Positions 38,530-49,020 of a DNA stretch of 64,000 nucleotides are shown in pieces (positions within the stretch are counted from its first letter, which is position 1; each line of letters begins with the position of its first letter). The position numbers and the translations under genes are program-made. The stretch is from NCBI RefSeq assembly GCF_036850765.1, contig NC_089492.1, positions 183,908,106-183,972,105 of the forward strand. The letters run 5' to 3'. The notes under the pieces were generated by a model, which was not told the origin of the DNA, made no database searches, and saw nothing but the letters and a program-made list of their open reading frames with translations. The stretch comes from Saccopteryx bilineata. Its lineage: Eukaryota; Chordata; Mammalia; Chiroptera; Emballonuridae.

Positions 38530-38955
38530 AGAATTTACACATCTTGGCCCTGGCCGGTTGGCTCAGTGGTAGAGTGTCGGCCTGGTGTGTGGGGGACCCG
38601 GGTTCGATTCCCGGCCAGGGCACATGGGAGAGGCGCCCATTTGCTTCTCCACCCTCCCCTTCCTCTCTGTCTTTCTCTTCCCCTCCTGCAGCCGAGGCTC
38701 CATTGGAGCAAAGATGGCCCGGGCGCTGGGGATGGCTCCTTGGCCTCTGCCCCAGGCACTAGAGTGGCTCTGGTTGCAACAGGGCGACACCCCAGAGGGG
38801 CAGAGCATCGCCCCCTGGTGGGCAGAGCAGCGCCCCTGGTGGGCGTGCCGGGTGGATCCCAATCAGGCGCATGCGGGAGTCTGACTGTCTCTCCCCGTTT
38901 CCAGCTTCAGAAAAATACAAAAAAAAAAAAAAAAAGAAAAAGAATTTACACATCT
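38530..38955 (+). mobile_element. Full-length Ves-type SINE with 15-bp target duplication
   Basis: The element spans 38545-38940. The tRNA-like head carries an A box (GGTTGGCTCAGTGGTAG) and B box (GGTTCGATTCC), followed by the long Ves body and an A-tail. AGAATTTACACATCT flanks it exactly at 38530-38544 and 38941-38955. It looks younger than the copy at 10905. Confidence 0.95.
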
Positions 38956-39050
38956 CAGTGGGGTAAATATACCATGGCTTGAATTTTTAAGATGGGAATA
39001 ATCTGAGAAAATAACCTCCTTGGCAAAATCAAGGGGGTGGGTGTGGCTTG

Positions 39051-39581
39051 TGTTACATCCCAGGAGACAGGCTGCAGCAAACCCAAAGTAAATTTTATAA
39101 GTTTTATTGCAGACCTGCACAGGGACTGCAGGCAACCCATGCAAGGGAGCACTGCAGCCCCCCAAACCTGCGCAGGGACTGCAGGTAACCCACACAGGGG
39201 AACACTGCAGCCCCCCAAACCTGCACAGGGACTGCAGGCAACCCACGCCTCTGAAGAGACTGGAGCACTGCAGCCCCCCAAACCTGCGCAGAAACTGCAG
39301 GCAACCCACGCCTCCAAAGAGACTGGAGCACTGCAGCCACGAGCTTCTAAAATGGCTCCTTTTTATAGGGTGGCTATCTAGGATGAGCAACCATCATACA
39401 GAAGCTGATGTGGCTGTTAGCTATTGGCTAGGGAGGTCGTGCGCAGTTACGGGAGGGGGGTATTGCTCAGTGGAGAATTTCAAACATAAACTTCTGATAA
39501 GGGTCTCTGACTCATCTGAACTCTTTGTTCTCAGTGTCACAGGGGCCCTTGTCGGCACTCCCTGTTCCTTCAGTAGTTACA
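39051..39581 (-). mobile_element. Solo LTR with internal tandem repeats
   Basis: Read on the minus strand, the LTR starts TGTAACTACTGAAGG (39581) and ends GGGATGTAACA (39051), with matching TGTAAC..TTACA-like termini. It has a TATAAAAA box (39360-39367) and an AATAAA signal (39103-39108). No internal retroviral sequence adjoins, so it is a solo LTR. The flanks GGCTTG and CTCTTG agree at four of six bases, which would suit a six-base duplication but is weak. Confidence 0.75.
39114..39340 (-). repeat. Minisatellite of four units inside the LTR
   Basis: Units start at 39114, 39167, 39220 and 39283, giving periods of 53, 53 and 63 bp. Each contains CCTGC(A/G)CAG, ACTGCAGG(C/T)AACCCA and CACTGCAGCC. 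The last two units share an extra GAGACTGGAG block. The array lies between TATA box and polyadenylation signal. Confidence 0.92.
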
Positions 39582-40554
39582 CTCTTGGCAGCCCAGAGCA
39601 TATCAGTACTCCTTGAATCTAACACTTGCCTTTCCAGAAAGTCCAATTACACTTAGAGCTGTGGACGATCCAAAAGCCACTCCATGGCCCTTTAACACTG
39701 CTTTCAGCCAAATCACACGACAGGCTGTCCTCAGAAGCTCAGTCGCACAGCCTGGTAGTCTGCCTGAAGGCATCTGAAATGGTCCTCAGGAAATTCATTT
39801 GTTTGACAAATATATATGGAACCTCTACCATGTGCCAGGCAGTGTGCTGTGGTGACAGATGATGACAGGCTTGTAAAGGCTCCTGGCAGAAAGACTGAAA
39901 GGAAATCGATGAAGTTGAGAGATGTCTGGGAAGCAAAGTCCAGAGAACTTTGTGACTGGGTGGCCTGGGGGAGGGTAGGCAGATAATCCCTTATGCCCAG
40001 ATTCATGTCAGTATAGTGGCACCCTTCATTCATGGAAACAGAGAACATGAGGCAAGCACAGGTTTGTGGGTGTGGGCAGCAACAATCTGGACATGATGCA
40101 TGGTGATGACCCTGAAAACCTTTGACTCCATGGTTCAGTGCACTGGTGGCTCCTCTGAATCATTGTACTAAGTAACTACTTAATACTGTGCCAGACACTG
40201 TGATCACTTCTTGGGCAGACACACAGAAGACTTGGGCATGGCTGAGCACAGAGTCTAGAGGAGGAGACAAAGGGCTCAGTGTGTAAAGTTGCTGAAATGG
40301 GAAACCACGTAGAAGAGAGAGAGAGCAGTTAATTCTGTTTGGCTAGGTTGGAGAAGACCCAAGGACATAATGCATGGCTGGAGTTTGAAAGAGGAGGAGC
40401 TGTTCTCCCCACAAGGGGAAGAGAAGGAATGGATCCCTGGAGGTAGAACAGACCCAAAAGGAACAGAGAGGGCTGAAAGAACATGACATGTCTACGAACT
40501 TCAAGAAACAGTGAACTGTGAGTATCAGTCATACTAGTGAGATGGAAAGCCAGT
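39582..40554. other. Intron, possible L2 pieces
   Basis: TGTGCCAGGCAGTGTGCTG at about 39832 and TGTGCCAGACACTGTGATC at about 40187 resemble L2 or MIR ends. No gene seen. Confidence 0.4.
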
Positions 40555-41450
40555 GGGGAGAGGCGGTGGCCAGAGGAGTCTGGAGCCAGACCATGCAAGC
40601 TTTAAAAGGTTTTATTAGGTATTTATATTCTACAGACAGGGGGAAAAGATGAGAGTTTGAAAATAGAAATTGACATTATTACATTCAACAAATATGTATT
40701 GAGATGTACCAGATGCTGAGGCTACACTGATAAACACAACAGATAAAAATACTAACTTGCGGAGCCTATACTAGTGAGTAGGGTAGGGAGAGCACAACAC
40801 ACAATAAAACTAAGGAAACAGTAGAGTATGTTAGAAGATACATGCTTTGGAAGTAAAACAAAAGACAAAGTGGAACTTGGCAAAGGAGATCAAGAGCATC
40901 TAGGTGCTGAGGGGCCCAATATTAGATAGCCTGATTGAGAAGGTACATGGTCAGGGCACAATTAAATTCATTTCTAAGAATACTGTTGTACCAGCAATGG
41001 GAACCTGAACTGGAGTGTGAATAAAGAGGCCACTGCAGTAGTCATGAGGGCTAGTGACTAGCATACAAGTAGGGCAGGAACAGAATGGACACAGAGAAAA
41101 GATGACATGCAGCCAGGTAGTAGGATAACAGATCTTAGTAACTTCCTAGATAAACAAAAGGGAGGACACGGAAGCAAGAATGGCAGAAGTTTTTGTATTT
41201 CATGACTGGATAGATAGTGAAGACTTTCAATTTTTTAGAAGAACTTTGATCATAAAAAAATAAGCAGAATAGGATGGTAGATCAATGACAAGGGCTTTGG
41301 GGCTGGAATACAAAGTTTTTTTGCAAAGTCTCTTCAGGGGTTTTGCTTTTATTTCTTAAGGCAACAGAGAACTACCAAAGGGAAATTTGCTGGGATGGGA
41401 TAGGAAGGTTTGATCTGGCTAGTAAAGGCTGAGCTCCGAGAACCAGCAGA
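40555..41450 (+). mobile_element. L2 LINE relic
   Basis: GAGCCAGACCATGCAAGC, ATTCAACAAATATGTATTGA, GAGCCTATACTAGTGAGTAG and AAGAGGCCACTGCAGTAGTC are recognisable L2-like blocks. Their order is partly disturbed, so more than one fragment may be present. Confidence 0.6.
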
Positions 41451-42955
41451 ACAAAAGAGATTGAAGGTGCAGGAAAAAGGTGGAGAAATTTATGAAACAG
41501 AGTTTTTAGGGAGGAGACGATGAGGTGGGGTCAAAAGCACATATAGAAGGGTTAATCACTGGAAGGATTTATCCTGATTTATTTAAGGTTTGAACTGAGG
41601 TCTCTGGTCACCTGTGGGCCTCAGGGAGATTAATCTAGCAGCAGTGGGTAAAATAGATATTTGGAGGCAGAGAAAAAAAATAGTGATTGAGGAGACTTTA
41701 TGTAAGTCTGGGTTTCTGGGTGGCTGCAGAGAGTCGTTAAAAACAAACAAACAAACAAACAGCTACTATGAGGAATGAGAAGGAAGTCAAATGGAGCAGG
41801 TAAACAGCCTCTGGAACAACACTGAATTTGAAAGTTATTCTCTTTCACTGGTATCAGCTGCTTGAGTTGGTGCTTCAACAATGCCCAGCAACTGGGCATC
41901 TACACAGGGGGTGACAACTGCGAGCAACTGCACCAAGGAGGTTTTGAGTCCAGGATACAAACCAAGATGATCTGATCCCCACAAGATCACTTTCTTTTTC
42001 ATATATATCCATCACCTTTTCCCCGTGTCCTACTTTAGTTTATAATCTTATTGTTGCTTGTACAGACTCTGCAAGCCTCCAAATCTACATTCCCAACCCC
42101 AATCTCCTGCTTTCAAACCTGTATTAACTGTTGCTAGATTTCTCCTCTAGAAGCCTGTGTTTTTTTAGAAATTTTCAATGCTTCCCACAGTTTACAGTAG
42201 AAAGATTTCATTTCCTGTCTTGGCATTTAAGAACCTTCCACCCCCTCCACCCACCCCCAGAATGACCTGCCAAGAATTACCTTCCAGAACCTTCCCCCCT
42301 CCCCACACATACACATGCTACAGCCAAAAGGTAACACCCCTGCCACAGCAGCTTGGTTCCGAGGTCTATTGACCCCGACGGACATCAAATACCTGGAATT
42401 ACGCGCAAGAGTTTGTGTATGTTTGGCTATCTGCATTTGGTTGGAAGAATTTACATCTTTTGTAACATTTAAAAATTATCCAGGTAGAACCTTCTTGGGT
42501 TCTACCTACCTAAAACATCTGCTAAAGGTCAAAGGGAGAGATTATATACTGTATTCTAAAAAACAAACAAAAAAACCCTTTTAATCAAAGTATGAATCTT
42601 TCAAGCTTCATGTTGGATTTTCTCTCATAGTTAGCATTCAGTAACTATTTGTTAACTAAGTAAATGAATGAGGTCATTTGATCTAGCTCATGAAAATCAG
42701 TATCACTATTTGTCTTAAAAAAATACACCAGTAGGACCAAATTACTATTTCAAAGTATTTTGTATTTTGAAATTACTATATTAAAATGATTATAAGAAAT
42801 CAGGAGTGCCTTGGAGAAACCTGGAGTGGCAAGGCTGAGAGAGCATGATAAGGGTGTAATTATAACTCCATAATTAAGCAAATCCTTAATAATTATACAT
42901 TAAATTGAAGGTGTTTAGCCCTAAAGTACACTAGATCGTTGAGCAGGCTGGATGA
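41451..42955. other. Intron, no gene seen
   Basis: Contains (AAAC)n at 41741-41760. Otherwise unassigned. Confidence 0.35.
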
Positions 42956-43316
42956 CTCTAACTCAGGAGTAGTCAACCTTTTTATACCTACCGCTCACTT
43001 TTGTATCTCTGTTAGTAGTAAAATTTTCTAACCGCCCACCAGTTCCACAGTAATGGTGATTTATAAAGTAGGGAAGTAACTTTACTTTAAAAAATTTATA
43101 AAGCAGAGTTACAGCAAGTTAAAGCATATAATAATAATTACTTACCAAGTACTTTATATGTTGGATTTTTGCTGTTTGACAGAATAAATAAAACAACTTA
43201 TTATAGTTAAATCTATTTTTTATTTATACTTTGGCTGCTCTGCTACTGCCCACCATGGAAGATGGAACGCCCACTAGTGGGCGTTAGGGACCAGGTTGAC
43301 TACCACTGCTCTAACT
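42956..43316 (-). mobile_element. Non-autonomous hAT transposon, copy 2
   Basis: The element spans 42964-43308. It is the same family as 5611-5961 in inverted orientation, ending GACCAGGTTGACTACCACTG. The perfect 8-bp duplication CTCTAACT flanks it (42956-42963 and 43309-43316). Near one end is the perfect 12-bp palindrome CCCACTAGTGGG, also present in copy 1. Confidence 0.93.
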
Positions 43317-46300
43317 GATTCATATTTTACTCATCCACACTCCTATCTTTCCCAACCCATTTGATGTCAGGGGTTACCTCTCTGCTCACCACTTTGCCAC
43401 CAGAGAGTGGAATTGGAAGGCTTGCTAGTGAGGAAGGAAACCAGTTGTGAACACAGTTTGAAGAGGAAGAAAAACAAACCAAAACAAAACTGGGCTCAGA
43501 ATAAAGTGGTCTTCCACTGCCCGCAGGGACACGAGAGAAAATGGGAAGGAGATGAGTAGGAGAGGAATGGCAGATGGGCCAGGCCTGTTTATAAAAACAG
43601 CTTTCTTTTCAAACAGATCATGGAAAGGAAACTTTGCCCAAGCCCACTGCTCTCCAAGGTGGCATCCTCACGCTGCTGAGAGAAGGCAGCTGTCCGGGGA
43701 ACATGCTCAGTTAGACATGAATCAGCTCAGATGTCAGCTGCCAGGACTGAGAAAGCTCAATCAATAGGGAGGAAGCTGGGCAGCCTGGGGTCTTCCGACC
43801 ACCAACCTCCAAAATACTCCTCTAAGAGACTGGACCGTCTGTCCCTTTGATGGCATGACTGGGATTCGCTTTATCTGTAGAGAGAGAAATGGTTAGGGGA
43901 TGATTTTTCTTTCCTTTTAGAAAAGCAGGAGAGAAAAAAATACTTGCTTTGTGCATGGTCTTAATTACTGAGAACCAAGTAGCTGTGTTTGTGTGTGCTC
44001 TGAAGCCCACCCTTGTTGTAGCCTGGGGTTGCTCCTGGTGGGCTCTGGGAATAGGTGGGGAGGGAGGTGGGCAAGGGGCACTTCAGCTGGCACCTTACCA
44101 TTATGTTTCTAATGGCTGCTTGGTTTTCAAAAGGCTTATCCAAAGAAAGCACCAACTTCAGTCTCCTGCTAGCCTAGAAAGTGTTAGTCATACAGTGTCC
44201 TCCTGAGAAGTGTGCAAGGCAGGAAGCCATGCTTGCTGTCTGTGCTGTCTGATGACTAGATAACATTAGAGGCAGAAGGGCCAGGACAGCTGGGACCCCC
44301 AGTGCAGATCTCTCCATCTGCCAAGGGCTCCTAGGACTTTTGGAAGTACTGAGATCCAGACAAATTAAATATTTGCTCCTCAACCCAAAGTGAACCCCAA
44401 AATAGAATGTTTATGTAGCAGGGTCTGATACCATTCACTTTTCCTTTTAATTTCAGAAGAAGGGGTTATGTTTTCACCATATTTCACCATCCTAGGAGTG
44501 GGGGACAAAAGTGCAGGTGAAGGTGAGGTTAGCTGTCAGTTACCCACCTGGAGCTGCCCCGGGGCTTAACCTATCTCCTTCTGATGGAAGTGGTTACCTT
44601 TTCTTTCAACTGCAGAATGTCGTAATAAGGTATCCGGTCATTTAGAAAATTCTCAACGACTGTGGCTTTCCCCTTTTCAAAATGTACTTTCAGTTTCACA
44701 GAGCTACCTCATGGCAGGGAAATGAAGGACTGACATGAATTATCAGGCATAAGAGGGCAGTATTTTCCCCTTTCCACACTATTTGTTATACCACACTCTC
44801 TTACAGAGGCCAGGTCTCTTTGAACAGTTTCTGCCCGGTCTAAGACTGATATATATGAACTATGACATGTGTTTGTAAAACAAAACAAAACAAAAAACAT
44901 AGAGTGATACATTTTTATTTTAAAATCAGGAGCCCCTGCTTTGTCCCATGAATTGAGGAGTGGGATGGAAATGATGGGAGGGGATGTGAGTGGAGAAGGA
45001 CTGGGTATTAGAGGCCATGGGGGCCAAGGGAGGCTGTTTGGGTCAGAAAAGGCTATCTGGTTGACAGACCATATAGGAGCCTACACTGAGCTGGGGGATA
45101 AAACAACACTGCCACACTGACCACGAAGCTGTGAAAGGCTTTGGTGCAAACACAGGCACGGTGCCTGGAAATTCACTGGTATTAATATTGCTGAGTATGA
45201 GGACTTGTACTTGACCTTCACCACACTTACCCAGTCTTCCACCTCTGTGTACCATTCTTCTCTTCCTCACCCCTTACTATCAGGTCAAAGATAGATCCAA
45301 TCTGTATATCAGAACTAAGGTATGAACACTGATGCTCGCCAAGCATAGTGTTAATGAGAATAGAGCTGCATTAAACAAAGAGTTTATACATCTTAATCCA
45401 AAGTCTGCTCTTCTTGCTTGGAGGAGGGGAGAGAGCTCTGGTGTCTCTCAGTTTTCTGGACACAGAGATGACTGCCTTCTCTACCTAGGGACTACCAGAA
45501 GAAATACCAATTATATGCCACACAAAATCACACTCCAAACACAACCATCATACATCATCATAATTTGAGTCTTGCCCATTGTATCCCTGGAGGGACATGC
45601 AAGTGTTCATATTGAGAGAACTGTGAATCAATCTTGTCGCTGCAAGAAGAGTACTCTTCATAGTAGAAGAAGCAAAAGTGGGTGTGACTGCGCAGTACCA
45701 TCCTGTGGGGTTGGGAAATGGCGGGAGAAGAGAGTGAGGCTGCACACACTCAAGCCCAGACTTCTCAGCATATTTGCTTAGGCACTTGGCCAACTTCCTC
45801 CTCTCTTCCTGGCTCCCGAGCTTTCTGCCTGGTGGGAGGCAACTGTACCCACCGTTGGGAGCAGGTCCTGAAGGGTGCTTTCACAGGCTTGACGCTGCCT
45901 TTGGCACTATGAATAGGCTGGCACCTTGGCTAAAGGACACAAGGGCTATGCCAGCATGCAATGGAAGGAGGAGAGAAAGGAAATTTATGGATCCACATGA
46001 TCAACTATGGCCCAAGTCGTATTTCTAATCACCTCTTAAAGTAGTAATTGAATCCAAAAGGACTATGAGAATGCCCCTCAATCCCATGCCTTGAGATGTA
46101 CTGAGTTTAAAGGGAGCAGCTCTACTGGTTCCCGAATCATAGCCCATTGTAATAGAAGGGTTGCATGGCTAGTGTGGTCTACAGAACTCTGCACACTGTT
46201 AACAGGGCTTCAGTTTCCTCACAACAGGTTAGGGAGATCTAAACAGGACAGTGCTTTCTTAGTTCCTGACACTGATGACAACAATGATGGCAATAATAAT

Positions 46301-46329
46301 AATGATAATAATAAAAGTATTAATAACAG
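43317..46329. other. Intron, no gene seen; short AAT repeat
   Basis: An imperfect (AAT)n run lies at 46290-46315. Several short open frames here lack domains or splice support. Confidence 0.4.
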
Positions 46330-46470
46330 CTACCTGTTTTTAGTCACTAAGTCTGTGCCAGGCACTGACCAAAGCATTTAATGTATTATCTTATGTAATC
46401 CTCACATTGATCTAACGAGGAAGTGTTATTATTAGGCCATTTTACATTTGGGAAATTGAGGAGCAACTAA
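46330..46470 (-). mobile_element. MIR fragment
   Basis: AAGTCTGTGCCAGGCACTGA, TTATCTTATGTAATCCTCAC and GCCATTTTACATTTGGGAAA are the MIR complement in order. Confidence 0.75.
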
Positions 46471-47034
46471 TGAATAGGATGACATAATTCCCAGAGGAAG
46501 AGAAACACATGGCACTAAGACTTTGTCTATTTTCAAGAATACCTTCTCACTCAATGAAAGCCTAGCTTTTCAAATCTTCATATTACTAACTAAAGTAATA
46601 TGAGGGCTTTAGGGATGAGGGAAGACCTGAGCTTCTTTTTGAAAAGGCTACAAACAGAAACAAATATAAATTGGTCCTACACTAGCAAGACAAAAGGGAG
46701 TGTTATCTACCTTAGCCTAAGATGTCATAAAATAAATGCACACCTGAATGTAGGTGCCCTGGAAGATATGCATCCTGGGTCAGTAGGACATACAGAACCA
46801 TAAGGTCATTCTCTACTATGCACCTGCGCCACCAGCTACAATGAAGAGCTCAGCAGATACCAGTTTGGCTTGAAATTGGGTCAGATCTGCTTCCCTTAGA
46901 AAATACTACACATTGTGTATAGTGGGAAGAATGTTAATTTTGAAACCAGGAGGGTGTGAGTTCAGATCCAGAATCTACAGCTTGATAGTTGTTGGTGGCT
47001 ACATTCTTCCTGGCAGGGCTTCCTAATTTTCCTT

Positions 47035-47300
47035 TGGAGGATCACTCCTCCTCCACTTCCAGTCCAGGTGATTCAGGAAAATAAATCTTGCTCCTGACTC
47101 TAGAGGTAGACACATAACCAAGCACAGGCCAATGAGAACATTGCATTCTCCACCCATCACCTCTAGTACCTGAGCAACTGAGCCTAGTCAATGAGGCTCG
47201 ATGCTGGGTTTTGTTGGAGCTTTTGATAGACATGCTCTCCCAACTGAGGCTGTAGATTAGACAGGCTCCAAGCCTGGTCAAAGCGAGGGCCATACACTTA
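47035..47300 (+). mobile_element. Possible MaLR-type LTR fragment
   Basis: ACATAACCAAGCACAGGCC with AATGAGAACATTGCATTC resembles an internal block of MaLR LTRs. Weak. Confidence 0.35.
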
Positions 47301-47907
47301 GAAACCTTCATTCAGACTTGGTTAATACTAAAAGACTCTCTAGGTCACAATGGTGATTCATATGCTTTGAGAGAAAATAATCCTATTATGTCAAATACTT
47401 CATATTTTCTAAGTACTGTGTTGGGAGGCTATTTATATTCCATGACCACAGGAGTCAGTTGTCAAACAGCATTGCTAATAGACCAGACTAATGGGGGGGG
47501 GTCTTATTTAAATTTAAATTTATCCAGGTCCGTGTTGTTATATTTATTGAGATAATAGATGTTATCAGCAAAGTTTTTTCTGAGATATTCAATACAAAAT
47601 TCCTCTGTCATCTCCCAGAAATGTAACCTTCAATGGCAAAAACATGCAATGACTACAAAAACTTCTAAAATATTCTATTCTTCATTTTATTCACAGAATA
47701 TATTTGTCTTGGGAATGAAACTTGTTTATTTAAATTGTAAATGAAACTTCTAAGTTTTGTGTTAATCCAAAGCAACAATCTTTAAATAATGTAAGTTCTT
47801 TGCTCATCTTAAAATTTCAGACCCTAGAGTTTGACACTCTTTAAGTCTATAAAGAGTGCCTCTCAGAGGTTTAAATCCAGCTTCAACAAAAACTAGTTCC
47901 TCCTGCA

Positions 47908-48103
47908 AGGGTCAGCAGACTCTCTCTGTAATGCCAAATCATAACTACTTTGGAGTTTATGGGCCATCCACCTCTGCTGCAAATACTCAGCTTTGGTGTT
48001 GCAACATGAAAATAGCCATAGACAAAGCAGCTATGTACACCAATAGGCAAGGTTGTGTTCAATAAAACATGATTTACAAAATGAGCAGCCAGCCCTGGGG
48101 ACC
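47908..48103 (+). mobile_element. hAT-Charlie-type fossil transposon
   Basis: GGGTCAGCAGACTCTCTCTG, GGAGTTTATGGGCCAT, TGCAACATGAAAATAGCC and GTGTTCAATAAAACATG match a common eutherian Charlie-derived repeat. Ends are diverged and no duplication was established. Confidence 0.7.
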
Positions 48104-48629
48104 AGTGTTCCAATCCTTGTCCAACAGCATGGAAGCTACCAGTAATCCTTCTATCACCTTGAGGGTGAGCCTGCCTGAGACTAGGTCTCCATCATATCAT
48201 TTGGGACCCTGGATCTAGCCCTGCCTGAAACTATTCTAACACTGGAGATTTCCTCTATATGAACCTATGAATTCTCTTTTTCACTTAAGCCAAGGTGGAT
48301 TGGGTTCTCTATCACTTGCAACCAAAGGGTTCTAACAAAGGCACTGGGTGACCTTAGGAAAAAATAGCTTGTTCTCCTATAAAATAAGAATAAGACTAAC
48401 TTATATAGATTAACAAATACATTCTGAAAGCCCATACTTTTACCCTGTTTGGGCAAAGTACAGGAGCTCAAAAGTTGTCTAAAAATGAAATGTCTCCTCT
48501 GGCATTGCACAGACTGGTACCTACCTGTTCAATAAGGGCTCCTTCAGGGGTGAAGTTCCTTACTAGAATATCCCTTAAGGGATTATATGAGTTTTTAAAG
48601 TTGTGGAGGTTCTGACCTGTGCCTAGCCC

Positions 48630-49020
48630 TCTAGGCTGGTGCATATCAAATTTTAGTGTATATAAGAATCAACTGCATGGTTGGCAAACTCATTAGTCAA
48701 CAGAGCCAAATATCAACAGTAAAATGATTGAAATTTCTTTTGAGAGCCAAATTTTTTAAACTTAAACTGTATAGGTAGGTACATTCCTTATCAAGATAGC
48801 GCCCGCATGTGGTATTTTGTGGAAGAGCCACACTCAAGGGGCCAAAGAGCTGCCTGTGGTTCATGAGCCGCAGTTTGCTGACCACTGAACTCAAGTATCT
48901 GTTAAAAGTTTTAACTCCTGGTCTCCATCTTAGACCTGCTTAACCAGGAATGTGAATGTATAACAAGCAGCTCAGACAATGTTGATGCAAGAGTTCTGAG
49001 AATCGCACTCTGAGAAACAT
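48630..49020 (+). mobile_element. MER5A-type fossil split by a younger hAT element
   Basis: The left half (TCAAATTTTAGTGTATATAA then GAATCAACTG) and the right half (TTAACCAGGAATGTGAATGT, then GAGAATCGCACTCTGAGAA) match MER5A order. 48676-48887 interrupts them. Confidence 0.7.
48676..48887 (-). mobile_element. Bat-type non-autonomous hAT, inserted in MER5A
   Basis: The left end GGTTGGCAAACTCATTAG and right end CAGTTTGCTGACCACTG are inverted repeats. The interior contains AGAGCCAAATATCAACAG and GAGAGCCAAATTTTTTAAAC. The first few bases of the left end are altered, and no clean 8-bp duplication remains. Confidence 0.82.

Noticed and set aside
38545..38625. tRNA gene
   Set aside because: The A and B boxes belong to the tRNA-derived head of a Ves SINE with an A-tail and target duplication. 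The same applies to the other SINEs.
39114..39340. CRISPR-like array
   Set aside because: Repeats are directly adjacent without unique spacers and lie inside an LTR of mammalian DNA. It is a minisatellite.
38863..39390. 175-codon minus-strand frame and its overlapping repeats
   Set aside because: Generated by the LTR minisatellite and the SINE tail. The repeated peptide simply mirrors the DNA array.
45718..46028. Possible exon (84-codon frame)
   Set aside because: No recognisable domain, no paired splice sites, and overlapping frames of similar length in other phases.
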